Assembly (NCBI RefSeq): GCF_000412635.1
Contig: NZ_ASTG01000005.1
Coordinates: 210,033 to 274,032, forward strand
Origin: Sphingobium bisphenolivorans
GTDB taxonomy: Bacteria; Pseudomonadota; Alphaproteobacteria; Sphingomonadales; Sphingomonadaceae
DNA length: 64,000 nt
Direction of reading: 5' to 3'
This document shows, piece after piece, positions 47,908 to 55,735 of this stretch; position 1 is the first letter of the stretch; every line of letters begins with the position of its first letter. The notes beneath the pieces were generated by a model. The model searched no databases, was not told where the DNA came from, and saw only the letters and a list, made by a program, of their open reading frames with translations. Made by a program: the position numbers and the translations under genes.

Positions 47908-48302
47908 TGGCTAAATTGGCTTCAAAGTCCTTCCTGCTTTCGCAGAAGCCACGTTCCACCGAACTGTTCGTGCCTGAATGGGATGCGACAGTTCGACTGG
48001 AGCAGTTCAACGTCGAACGTCGCGTGGCTTTCACGACCACATTGCAGGACAACGCCAAAGCAGTAGCTGCTTACAACAAAGACCCAGAGAACAATTCTGA
48101 GGTCGAACTGTTGGATGAGGCTCTTGTGGGCATGGTATTCAGCGTCGTGGATGAGAATGGCGATCTCATGTTCTCGCTCGATGACATTCCCGAGTTGAAA
48201 AAGCTGCCATATGCTCAGGTCCAGCAGATTTATCTCGGCATGCTGAGCATGGCCTATTCAGGAGCGATCACCAAGGACATTGAGGCCGAAAAAAAAGGCT
48301 GA
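47907..48302 (+). CDS. Tail assembly chaperone, upstream frame (gpG-like)
   Basis: 131 residues, between tail tube and tape measure where gpG-type chaperones stand. No sequence motif is recognised beyond a helical, acidic composition. It ends EAEKKG-stop. The run of eight A at 48289-48296 in the last codons (GAA AAA AAA) lets ribosomes slip back one base into the next frame, giving a fused G-T product. Confidence 0.82.
   Translation: MAKLASKSFLLSQKPRSTELFVPEWDATVRLEQFNVERRVAFTTTLQDNAKAVAAYNKDPENNSEVELLDEALVGMVFSVVDENGDLMFSLDDIPELKKLPYAQVQQIYLGMLSMAYSGAITKDIEAEKKG
48289..48296 (+). promoter_or_regulatory. Probable -1 ribosomal frameshift site
   Basis: A-AAA-AAA in the frame of the upstream chaperone, followed by GGC TGA. 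A one-base backward slip reads AAA AGG CTG ATG and continues in the downstream frame without a stop. Programmed frameshifting at this position is conserved in long-tailed phages. Confidence 0.7.
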
Positions 48303-48640
48303 TGGATAACCCAGAGCGACTGTTTGCATGTCGCTTAGCACTCGCTCTGGGCAAAACCTTATCAGATATAGCCTCTATGCCGATGTCAGAGATGACAACA
48401 TGGATGGCTTACTATGGGCTAGAACCTTGGGGCTGTCCCGTTGAGGACGAACGCTCCGCTAATGCGATGACGCTCTTCTACATGGCGAACAGCAAACAAG
48501 GCACGACTGTTCCTAAATTCTATCAGCGTTGGCCAGAGGAAGAAAAGGTCGAACCACAAACCGACGCGAACCTCCACGTAAAGATCAAGGGCTTCTTTGC
48601 AGCCTACACAGAACGCCAGAACAAAAAAGCCCCTCAATAA
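48302..48640 (+). CDS. Tail assembly chaperone, downstream frame (gpT-like)
   Basis: 112 residues if started at its own ATG, which overlaps the upstream stop (TGATG); otherwise expressed as the C-terminal part of the frameshift product. LFACRLALALGKTLSDIASM, MTTWMAYYGLEPWGCPVEDE and a basic, helical C terminus resemble GT-type tail chaperone domains. These proteins coat the tape measure before tail assembly and are not in the virion. Confidence 0.82.
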   Translation: MDNPERLFACRLALALGKTLSDIASMPMSEMTTWMAYYGLEPWGCPVEDERSANAMTLFYMANSKQGTTVPKFYQRWPEEEKVEPQTDANLHVKIKGFFAAYTERQNKKAPQ

Positions 48641-48643
48641 ATA
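48638..48643 (+). promoter_or_regulatory. TAAATA motif, copy 8 (before tape measure)
   Basis: AATAAATACT; its TAA is also the stop codon of the chaperone. It touches the hairpin at 48644-48662. Confidence 0.55.
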
Positions 48644-48662
48644 CTCCGTAGTTCCTACGGAG
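48644..48662 (+). promoter_or_regulatory. Hairpin covering the tape-measure ribosome-binding site
   Basis: CTCCGTAG-TTC-CTACGGAG, a perfect eight-pair stem. The ACGGAG of its right arm is the only Shine-Dalgarno match before the tape-measure ATG (48670), so translation should be low when the stem forms. Confidence 0.65.
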
Positions 48663-48669
48663 AAATGTC

Positions 48670-51027
48670 ATGGCACAGTTCGGCAGTCTTTACGCCAGCC
48701 TATCACTAGAGAGCGCTTCATTCATGAGCGGCATGAAAAAGGCCGCTGATGAAAGCACCAAAACAAGCCGCATCATTCAAGGCTCGATGGGCATGGCTAG
48801 TACGGCTGTCAGGGGGCTGGCTGCTGCCGTAACTGTCGACATCATGACACAGCTGACACAGGGCGCGCTCGATTTCAGCGACGCAATCGCTGATATGTCG
48901 GATCGAACCGGCGTTTCCACAAAGATGATTCAGGAATTCCGATATGCGGCTCAGATGGCGGGTTCGGATTTCGAAACTGCTGACGCCGGATTGGAAAAGT
49001 TCGCAAAGACTGTTGGTGATGCTGCCAATGGCAACGATGCAGCGATCAAGAAGCTGAAAGAATACGGCATTACCACCCGTGATGTTGATAAGGCGGTCAA
49101 GCAGGCAGCTGACGGCATCAAGAAGCTGGACAATCCCACCAAGCAAATGTCCGCGACCATGGACCTGTTCGGTAAGAAGGCAGGCACTCTGACACAGACA
49201 CTTGCTGCTGGCTCGGAAGGTCTGGAACTACAAGCTAGGGCTGCTCGCGATCTCGGCATCGTTCTCGAAGAGGGCATCATCCGCAATGCCGGTCAGGCGA
49301 ACGATCAGCTTGATACCATGAAGATGATCCTGAGCGCGCAAATGGCCGCGAATATTTCGGCCAACGCCAGCGCGATCGCGGGCTTCGCCAGCGGCATTTC
49401 GAGCGTGACATCGGAGTTGATGAAGTTCTGGCAACAGAACCCAAGGGTTGCGATGTCTATCATGGTCGCAATGGCCGGTGGTATGGCAGCTGGGCAGCCA
49501 GGCGCAGCAATCGGCGCTGTCGGGGGCTTTCTGCTCGGCGGAAAGATGGACCAGGCCATGCAGGACAGCAACATGGACATTCGTTTCCGCCAGAAGAAGA
49601 TGCACGAAGCAAGGGCCGCCTACTACAATGCCAAGGGCGCAGGCTCTACCGATCTTGGCGTAGCTGGAACCGTCAGGCGTGATACGCAACAGCATCTCAA
49701 GGAATGGCAGCGCCAAGTTGGATTGCTCAATCAGGCTGTTGCCGCGTCCAGAGCAGGTGCCTTGCCGAAAGGCGATCTCCCTACTCCAAAACCCACCGGC
49801 TCGTCATCTAAGCCGAGCGGTCCATCAGCAGCGGAACTGGCGCAGAAGGAAGCCGAACGCCGCGCGGCATATGAGAAAGACCTTTCCCGTGCCGATGCCG
49901 AACTTGCTCGCGCATCATATATTGATCGAGGCAACTACGCGGAAGGCTATGCGCGTGAACGTGAAGCCATCGAGAAGGAACTTGCCGACCGCAAGAAGGA
50001 AATTCTAGACGAAGTTAAGACGCAGCAGAACCAGAGTGGCCGCTACACTGAGGAAGAGGCGAAGAACCTCATTCAGATGGAAGAGAAGATCGCGCTGGCG
50101 CACAAGGACCAGATCAACAACGAGGAAGCCTCGCGCATTGAAGAGGAACTGCTGAAGCGCAAGGATGCTGAACTATCTGATCAGCTGGAAATGCTAGGCA
50201 TCACGGGTGAGTTGGCAAAGACGGCTCGCGAAAAGCGTGACATCGAACTCCGCAGTCTTGAACTGGCGAAGAAGCGCGAGAAGATGGAACTAGAAGCTGT
50301 CCTGTCCGCAACAAGCAAGGCATCGCCAGAAGAGCGCGCAACAGCACAACGCAGGCTGGACAATCTGGATAGCAAATATGGCGCGATGTCGCAGTCAGTG
50401 GTCAAGAACACCATGGGACCGCTCGAAAGCTATTTGGACAGCCTGCCTGATAGCGCTGCACAGGTTCAGGAAAGCCTAGAAGGCATTGCAGCGCACGGCT
50501 TGGAAAGCATCAGCAGCGGACTTGCCGACGCAATCGTGAACGCGAAGAGCTTTGGCGATGTCTTCGAAGGCGTCGCGAAGCAAATCCTCGCCAGCATCGC
50601 GGAGATCATCATCCAGCAGGCTTTCATCAAGCCATTGGGTGGGCTGTTGAGCGGTGCGCTGTCGGGCATCGGCATTGGTGGCGGCTCTGCTGGTGGTGGC
50701 GACATCGTAATGGGCGGTGCTTACAATGATTTCATGGGCGCTCACGCTAATGGCGGTCACGTTTCGTCCTCTGGTTGGAAGCTGGTCGGAGAGCGCGGTC
50801 CCGAACTCGCCTATCTGAGCGGTGGCACAAAAGTTCTGCCCAACAACGTGCTGTCTGGGATCACCGGCAATGCTGGCGGACTGACGATCAATGTCGATGC
50901 GCGTGAGAGCCAGAACGAAGCCCGGACAAAGGAACTGGTCCTGCAGGGCATCGTCGAAGCACTGCCCTCGATCAAGGCTCAAGCAACGGAGCATACGATG
51001 AATAAGCTCAGCAGACCGAGGCTGTGA
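48670..51027 (+). CDS. Tail tape measure protein
   Basis: 785 residues; sets tail length and is ejected with the DNA. SLYASLSLESASFMSGMKKA at the start, predicted helices throughout, hydrophobic segments (about 255-300, VAMSIMVAMAGGMAAG), a long charged coiled coil (about 385-590) and the typical C-terminal WKLVGERGPELAYLSGGTKV. With the usual scale of about 0.15 nm per residue the tail would be near 118 nm; this is an estimate. Confidence 0.92.
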   Translation: MAQFGSLYASLSLESASFMSGMKKAADESTKTSRIIQGSMGMASTAVRGLAAAVTVDIMTQLTQGALDFSDAIADMSDRTGVSTKMIQEFRYAAQMAGSDFETADAGLEKFAKTVGDAANGNDAAIKKLKEYGITTRDVDKAVKQAADGIKKLDNPTKQMSATMDLFGKKAGTLTQTLAAGSEGLELQARAARDLGIVLEEGIIRNAGQANDQLDTMKMILSAQMAANISANASAIAGFASGISSVTSELMKFWQQNPRVAMSIMVAMAGGMAAGQPGAAIGAVGGFLLGGKMDQAMQDSNMDIRFRQKKMHEARAAYYNAKGAGSTDLGVAGTVRRDTQQHLKEWQRQVGLLNQAVAASRAGALPKGDLPTPKPTGSSSKPSGPSAAELAQKEAERRAAYEKDLSRADAELARASYIDRGNYAEGYAREREAIEKELADRKKEILDEVKTQQNQSGRYTEEEAKNLIQMEEKIALAHKDQINNEEASRIEEELLKRKDAELSDQLEMLGITGELAKTAREKRDIELRSLELAKKREKMELEAVLSATSKASPEERATAQRRLDNLDSKYGAMSQSVVKNTMGPLESYLDSLPDSAAQVQESLEGIAAHGLESISSGLADAIVNAKSFGDVFEGVAKQILASIAEIIIQQAFIKPLGGLLSGALSGIGIGGGSAGGGDIVMGGAYNDFMGAHANGGHVSSSGWKLVGERGPELAYLSGGTKVLPNNVLSGITGNAGGLTINVDARESQNEARTKELVLQGIVEALPSIKAQATEHTMNKLSRPRL

Positions 51028-51030
51028 CGC

Positions 51031-51501
51031 TTAGTCAGAACCCTCCTTATCGCACTGAGCGAGAGTATCGCCGATTGCGATGTCGTAAAACCCCTGAGAA
51101 GATGGCTGTATCTTAGCATTCAGGTCGCCTAGCTTCCCGTCGATGAATTCATACTCATCGCCCGACAATCTCACCAACCCAGCCGCACCATGAAAATCGC
51201 CCGTGCCAGTAACCATATACTTGCCGACTGGTCCCATATGATCGCCACTCGGTATTATATCTGAAATTTCTATGTCAGTATCATACTCGCCGCTTCTCAG
51301 TCCTAAACACGAAAACCGCTCAGTGCCCTCGTTTGAGACTGTCGCGCTTCCATTCGCGAGCTTTTCGGGCTCCGAAGGGAGAACGGCTTTTGACGAATTT
51401 TCGTTTTGAAGCTGTAGTGTTTGTGATTCTTTTTCCACTTTCGCGCTGTCGCACGCCGATATTGCCATCAGCATCGGCAGCACAATTAAGCCCAACTTCA
51501 T
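51031..51501 (-). CDS. Small lipoprotein, probable lysogenic-conversion gene
   Basis: 156 residues. Signal peptide with lipobox MAISAC, so Cys17 should be lipidated. The mature part has a Ser/Glu-rich linker and then FSCLGLRSGEYDTDIEISDI and LVRLSGDEYEFIDGKLGDLN, which I do not recognise. It is antisense, alone, and ends three bases from the tape-measure stop. Phage lipoproteins in such places often block superinfection, which is inference here. Confidence 0.7.
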   Translation of the reverse strand: MKLGLIVLPMLMAISACDSAKVEKESQTLQLQNENSSKAVLPSEPEKLANGSATVSNEGTERFSCLGLRSGEYDTDIEISDIIPSGDHMGPVGKYMVTGTGDFHGAAGLVRLSGDEYEFIDGKLGDLNAKIQPSSQGFYDIAIGDTLAQCDKEGSD

Positions 51502-51548
51502 CTGAAATCCCCCTGTTTGCTACAACCCAGCAAAGCCTGCTTGCTCAC

Positions 51549-51554
51549 TAAATA
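51549..51554 (+). promoter_or_regulatory. TAAATA motif, copy 9 (before tail gene at 51575)
   Basis: CTAAATAATT, 20 bases ahead of the ATG, in the gap that follows the antisense lipoprotein. Confidence 0.55.
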
Positions 51555-51574
51555 ATTAAAACGCGAGAGGCAAT

Positions 51575-52177
51575 ATGACTACGTACCCGATTGGCGCACC
51601 ACCAATAACTCCATCAACAGAAGATATTGAGCTACTAAACAATCAGGGCGTGGCTCAATCACCGTTCACTGGCCATGCTACGGTCGTGAATAACTTCTCG
51701 CAGTGGCAGGTTCAGCTATCCTTCCCAAATCAGCCACATGACAGCATCAAGGCCAAGCAGCACATCGCTTGGGTGCTGTCGTTGAATGGCGCTATGGGCA
51801 GCTTTTTGTATCAGCCCCATGGCAGCGGCAAGCCGATCTTCGGCAAATCCCTCAACAGCGCAGGCTTCGCCGAAAGCAACAGCATCGCGGTAAAAGGCTG
51901 GACCGGCAGCGAGGCGACCGGGCTTGAGGTCGGCGATTATTTTAGCATCAACAACTCGCTCCATCAGATCACCGTCGTGCCATCCTCCGCAACTAGTGGA
52001 GTGGCGATCATCGAGTTTCAGCCCGCGCTGAGGAAGAACTTTGCCGCCAACACAGCCGTAGAATTCGCGGCACCGAAGGTGGAACTGCGTATCGCTACTA
52101 GCGAAGGCGTGAACGGCCAGAGCAAGGATGCAGAGGTCATCTACCTGCGCCCGCTCAAGTGCGTCCAGAAGTTGTAA
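51575..52177 (+). CDS. Tail protein (distal tail/hub region)
   Basis: 200 residues. Beta-rich, with WQVQLSFPNQPHDSIKAKQH, FLYQPHGSGKPIFGKSLNSA and VEFAAPKVELRIATSEGVNG. Position directly after the tape measure suggests a distal tail or hub connector protein. No firm family match by eye. Confidence 0.65.
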   Translation: MTTYPIGAPPITPSTEDIELLNNQGVAQSPFTGHATVVNNFSQWQVQLSFPNQPHDSIKAKQHIAWVLSLNGAMGSFLYQPHGSGKPIFGKSLNSAGFAESNSIAVKGWTGSEATGLEVGDYFSINNSLHQITVVPSSATSGVAIIEFQPALRKNFAANTAVEFAAPKVELRIATSEGVNGQSKDAEVIYLRPLKCVQKL

Positions 52178-52186
52178 GGAGGTAAC

Positions 52187-52807
52187 ATGCGTGATGGTAT
52201 GACTGCCGAATGGCTGGCAGCGCTTGAAGCGGAGGGTATCCGCACAGCCATAATCGGCTTCCTAGATTTCAAATCTGACCCGGTTCACCTCTGGACCGGC
52301 TGGACGGCGATCACGCCGATGGGCAGCGGCGACATATACCTGGACAACAAAACATTTGAACCGATTGCTGAGGGCGTCCCGATCCAGATCGGCGAAAACT
52401 CCTTCTCGTATCAGGGATCGGATGAACTTTCTTTCGCACTCGCTGTGCCCCAAACTACGCCTGACGCGCTCATTGGCGCATCCCTCGACAGCAGCGAATA
52501 TAAGGGCCGCAAGGCGATCCTCTGGCGCGCACTGATGATCACACCACCCGATGCGACCACTCCAGCGATCTGGTCATTTAGGCGCGTTCGTAGCGGGATA
52601 ATGGATAAGCTGTCCCTGACTTACGACGGCCAGCAGCGCCTCTTTACACTTACAATCGAGAGCCATTCTGCGTCGATCACCAATGCGAGCGCATCGACCT
52701 ATCTCGACCAGCCGCTCTTTGACCCCGACGATACAAGCCAAGCCTATGCCGTAAGCATCGCGAACGATCCCCGTGTGCCTGGCCGCTTAGCAACAGGATT
52801 GAAATGA
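52187..52807 (+). CDS. Tail protein (DUF2163-like)
   Basis: 206 residues with an AGGAGG ribosome-binding site. AIIGFLDFKSDPVHLWTGWT, IGENSFSYQGSDELSFALAV and KAILWRALMITPPDATTPAI resemble the N-terminal part of DUF2163-type tail hub proteins. Stop overlaps the next ATG (ATGA). Confidence 0.7.
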   Translation: MRDGMTAEWLAALEAEGIRTAIIGFLDFKSDPVHLWTGWTAITPMGSGDIYLDNKTFEPIAEGVPIQIGENSFSYQGSDELSFALAVPQTTPDALIGASLDSSEYKGRKAILWRALMITPPDATTPAIWSFRRVRSGIMDKLSLTYDGQQRLFTLTIESHSASITNASASTYLDQPLFDPDDTSQAYAVSIANDPRVPGRLATGLK

Positions 52808-53235
52808 CCTTCGAACGCCTCTCTCATTGGCCAGACGCCCTATCCACCTACATCGACCGCGTAAGTGATTATCGGTTTGATTGGGGCGCAACAAAGCCTG
52901 ATAGCCACGACTGCGCGACGTTCATCTGTGGAGCAATCAGGGCGCAAACTGGAGTAGACATTACAGCCGACTTCGCAGGCAAATATACCAGTTGGAAGGA
53001 AGCCGGAAGGTGGCTGATCGAAAATGGCTATAAGTCATTCTACGATTGCGTGTCTGACCGACTTGGCGAGAGTGTTCATGCTTCTCAGGCCAGGCGCGGG
53101 GACATCGTTGGCAGACAAGCGAACGGTCGCTTCTATCTAGGTGTTTGCGTCGGACGTTTCAGCTATTTTCTAGAAGACGTTGGGCTTGCCCCTTGGCCTT
53201 CAATTGATTGCGATGCTTGCTGGCGCATCGGCTGA
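52804..53235 (+). CDS. Tail-associated DUF6950/NlpC-P60-like protein
   Basis: 143 residues. DWGATKPDSHDCATFICGAI places a Cys after a DC motif, as in NlpC/P60-type and DUF6950 proteins of tail tips, and ARRGDIVGRQANGRFYLGVC provides the next block. It may locally cut peptidoglycan during infection; a clear catalytic His is not obvious. Confidence 0.75.
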   Translation: MTFERLSHWPDALSTYIDRVSDYRFDWGATKPDSHDCATFICGAIRAQTGVDITADFAGKYTSWKEAGRWLIENGYKSFYDCVSDRLGESVHASQARRGDIVGRQANGRFYLGVCVGRFSYFLEDVGLAPWPSIDCDACWRIG

Positions 53236-53259
53236 CTGGCAAAGATGATCCCGTCCTAA

Positions 53260-53502
53260 TCATCGCTTAATCGGGTGATGTTGAATAATCGTCCCGTAAA
53301 ACCTGATCCAAGCGTCATGCACTGCCGCTGAACTGGGGTTTCTCGACCGTGCCTTCATATCTAAATTCCGCTTGAGCGCGCATTCTAAGCGCTCGCGATC
53401 GGCTGTACTTTCCATGTCGATTACCGTCCCCGATGATGAGCGGCTATAAAGCATGGGAATACGCTTCGATCCCAAAATACGTAGTTTCATTGCTGTTAAC
53501 AT
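53260..53502 (-). CDS. Small hypothetical protein (fourth antisense cargo gene)
   Basis: 80 residues from ATG 53502 (MLTAMKLRILGSKRIPM); the frame is open up to a GTG at 53607, which would give 115 residues. It contains RLECALKRNLDMKARSRNPS and AVHDAWIRFYGTIIQHHPI. Not recognised. Like the other antisense genes it lies alone in a gap between tail genes. Confidence 0.45.
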   Translation of the reverse strand: MLTAMKLRILGSKRIPMLYSRSSSGTVIDMESTADRERLECALKRNLDMKARSRNPSSAAVHDAWIRFYGTIIQHHPIKR

Positions 53503-53595
53503 GCCCACTCGTTGACCTACCGCGCTGAGTTGAGATCGGCGATGTCTGGTATCAACATGAGTTAAGCCCCATCCCCCTACTAAGGCACCTACAAA

Positions 53596-53601
53596 TAAAT
53601 A
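53596..53601 (+). promoter_or_regulatory. TAAATA motif, copy 10 (before tail tip gene)
   Basis: AATAAATACC, 24 bases before the GTG start of the tail-tip gene. Confidence 0.55.
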
Positions 53602-53625
53602 CCTCACAACAAGTGGGGTATTGAA

Positions 53626-55704
53626 GTGGGCAAAATTGTTAAGTTCGTCGCCGTTATCGCTCTTGCGGTAGTTGCCGTGGTAGCGTTCAGCTATCTCGCT
53701 CCAGCACTCTTTAGCGCGTTTGGCGGAACTGTAGCAGCAGGCGCGACAGCGTCATCCGCATTAGCAGCCGCAGGAACGAGCGCAGCAGCAATCGCGGCTA
53801 AAGTGGTAGCGGGTGTCATCGTCGGGCTTGGCATGTCGCTCGCATCGCGGCTGATCATGGGCAAACCAAAGATGTTTGGTTCAGGTCTGAGCTATAACAT
53901 CACCACCGACCCAACTGCTCCGCGCAAGATCGTATTTGGCCGAACAGCAGCAGGCGCAGATGAACGTTTCCACGAGAAGTTGAAGCGGAGTGGTTGGACC
54001 TACCTACATGATAGGATCGAAGCCAACGCGAATAGCCCTTTTAAGGGCCAAACCTTAGCTGTAAGCATCTTCAAGAAGGGCACTTACCTACACAGGGTTG
54101 TCGCACTTGCCAGCCATCGTATTCACAACGTTCGTCAAGTCTATCTTGAGGACGAACTTTCATACTCAAGCAATATCACAGTCGGTCGATACAAGGATGA
54201 TAACGGCCTTCTTATTGGCGCGATCAAAGAAGGCAGCACAGACAACGCAGAAGAGTTCGGCAGCGGCAACTACTGGAAGGACACTGCCACGTTCACGGGC
54301 TGCGCGCATCTCAAAATGATCTTCAAGCTGGATACGGACATATATCCAGACGGCCTGCCAACTCGCATTACCACAGTCGTTGATGGATGCCCAGTTTATG
54401 ACCCGCGCCTTGATAGCACTGCTGGAGGGATCGGCAGTCACAGGGCGAGCAATCAGGAAACATGGTCCTTCGTTGATGGCGGTAAGGACATTGGCCGCAA
54501 CCCCGCGCTGTGCTTGCTTGCCTATCTGATCGGATGGAGGATCAATGGCCGTCTAGCTTGGGGCATGGGCGTTCCCGTCGACCGTATCGACCTCGGCAAC
54601 TTCATCACTTACGCGAACATGTGCGAAGAGCCAGTCATCACGAGTAGTGGAACGGTTCAGCGTTTCTACTGCGATTGCCTGCTGACCACGGCGGATACGC
54701 ACGAAGCCAATATCAACGTCATCTCTGCCGCGATGGGGACAGCCAAGCTGGTCGACACGGCTGGCATGTATCAGCTGATCGCTGGCTATGATGACCTCGA
54801 CGGCCCTACGATCACCTTCACGCCAGACGATCTGATCGGGCAATACAGTTACACGCCTGACAACGCGTCCCTCAAAGACACGTTCAGCTTGGCACGTGGG
54901 CGCTTCCCCGATCCAGAAAACCTCTATCAGCTGAACGACTGGGGGCAGATCGAAATTGCCCCACTTGATGACGGCATACCGCGCCCAATGGTGCTGGATT
55001 TCGCCGCCGTCACTCGCTTCGAGCAAGCGCAGCGCATTGCGAAGCAGAACCTCGTCAGGAACCGCTACACGGCGACGTTTAGTTCTATCTTCGGCCCCAA
55101 GGCCTTTATGGTTCAGGTGGGGTCATTGGTCAGGATGGTCATTCCTGAGCTTGGATGGAACGGCAAACTCTTCCGCGTCATCAGCCAAGCAGAAACTGTC
55201 GATCTCACCTTCAACATGACGCTTCAAGAGGAAGACGCGCAGATTTATGCGTGGGACGACGATGAAACGAAGCCCTTGCCGGCCGTCGTCAAAGTTCCTG
55301 CTTACAATCCCAACGAGAGCATTCCCGTTGAGGCACTGCTATCAACCACCCGAACGATCACCAACAGCAATGGCGCTCTTGTCAGTCAGATTGATGTGAC
55401 ATGGGTTGCACCCGATGATGGCGTTCAAGCGATCCAAATAGAATATCGCGCGCAAAATGATGAAAATTGGCAAACGGCTACTGACCGCTTCAATCACGAG
55501 GCAGAAGCGTTCACCTTCATGGCTATGGCTGGTGGGGTCAATCACATCATCAGAGCGCGATACCTTATGTTCAGCGGCAAATGGGGAAACTGGACGACTA
55601 CAGAAGTCATCAGCGCAAGAGACACCAACGCATCAACTATCTTGGGCTACTTGACAAACGAGTATGTCGCCTTTCCGTCAGACACCGATGGCAACATCAC
55701 ATAA
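53626..55704 (+). CDS. Tail tip/central hub protein
   Basis: 692 residues from a GTG with GGGG upstream. The first 85 residues are strikingly hydrophobic (VAVIALAVVAVVAFSYLAPA and further Ala/Val/Gly segments), as in tail-tip proteins that insert into host membranes. The middle (RKIVFGRTAAGADERFHEKL, PALCLLAYLIGWRINGRLAW) matches phage central tail hub proteins, and the C-terminal part has a fibronectin-III-like segment (QIDVTWVAPDDGVQAIQIEY). Confidence 0.85.
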   Translation: MGKIVKFVAVIALAVVAVVAFSYLAPALFSAFGGTVAAGATASSALAAAGTSAAAIAAKVVAGVIVGLGMSLASRLIMGKPKMFGSGLSYNITTDPTAPRKIVFGRTAAGADERFHEKLKRSGWTYLHDRIEANANSPFKGQTLAVSIFKKGTYLHRVVALASHRIHNVRQVYLEDELSYSSNITVGRYKDDNGLLIGAIKEGSTDNAEEFGSGNYWKDTATFTGCAHLKMIFKLDTDIYPDGLPTRITTVVDGCPVYDPRLDSTAGGIGSHRASNQETWSFVDGGKDIGRNPALCLLAYLIGWRINGRLAWGMGVPVDRIDLGNFITYANMCEEPVITSSGTVQRFYCDCLLTTADTHEANINVISAAMGTAKLVDTAGMYQLIAGYDDLDGPTITFTPDDLIGQYSYTPDNASLKDTFSLARGRFPDPENLYQLNDWGQIEIAPLDDGIPRPMVLDFAAVTRFEQAQRIAKQNLVRNRYTATFSSIFGPKAFMVQVGSLVRMVIPELGWNGKLFRVISQAETVDLTFNMTLQEEDAQIYAWDDDETKPLPAVVKVPAYNPNESIPVEALLSTTRTITNSNGALVSQIDVTWVAPDDGVQAIQIEYRAQNDENWQTATDRFNHEAEAFTFMAMAGGVNHIIRARYLMFSGKWGNWTTTEVISARDTNASTILGYLTNEYVAFPSDTDGNIT

Positions 55705-55707
55705 ATA
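55702..55707 (+). promoter_or_regulatory. TAAATA motif, copy 11 (before giant tail protein)
   Basis: CATAAATATC; its TAA is the stop codon of the tail hub. 28 bases to the next ATG in a 31-base gap. Confidence 0.55.
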
Positions 55708-55735
55708 TCGGGAGATCAGCAGAACGGACTAACAG

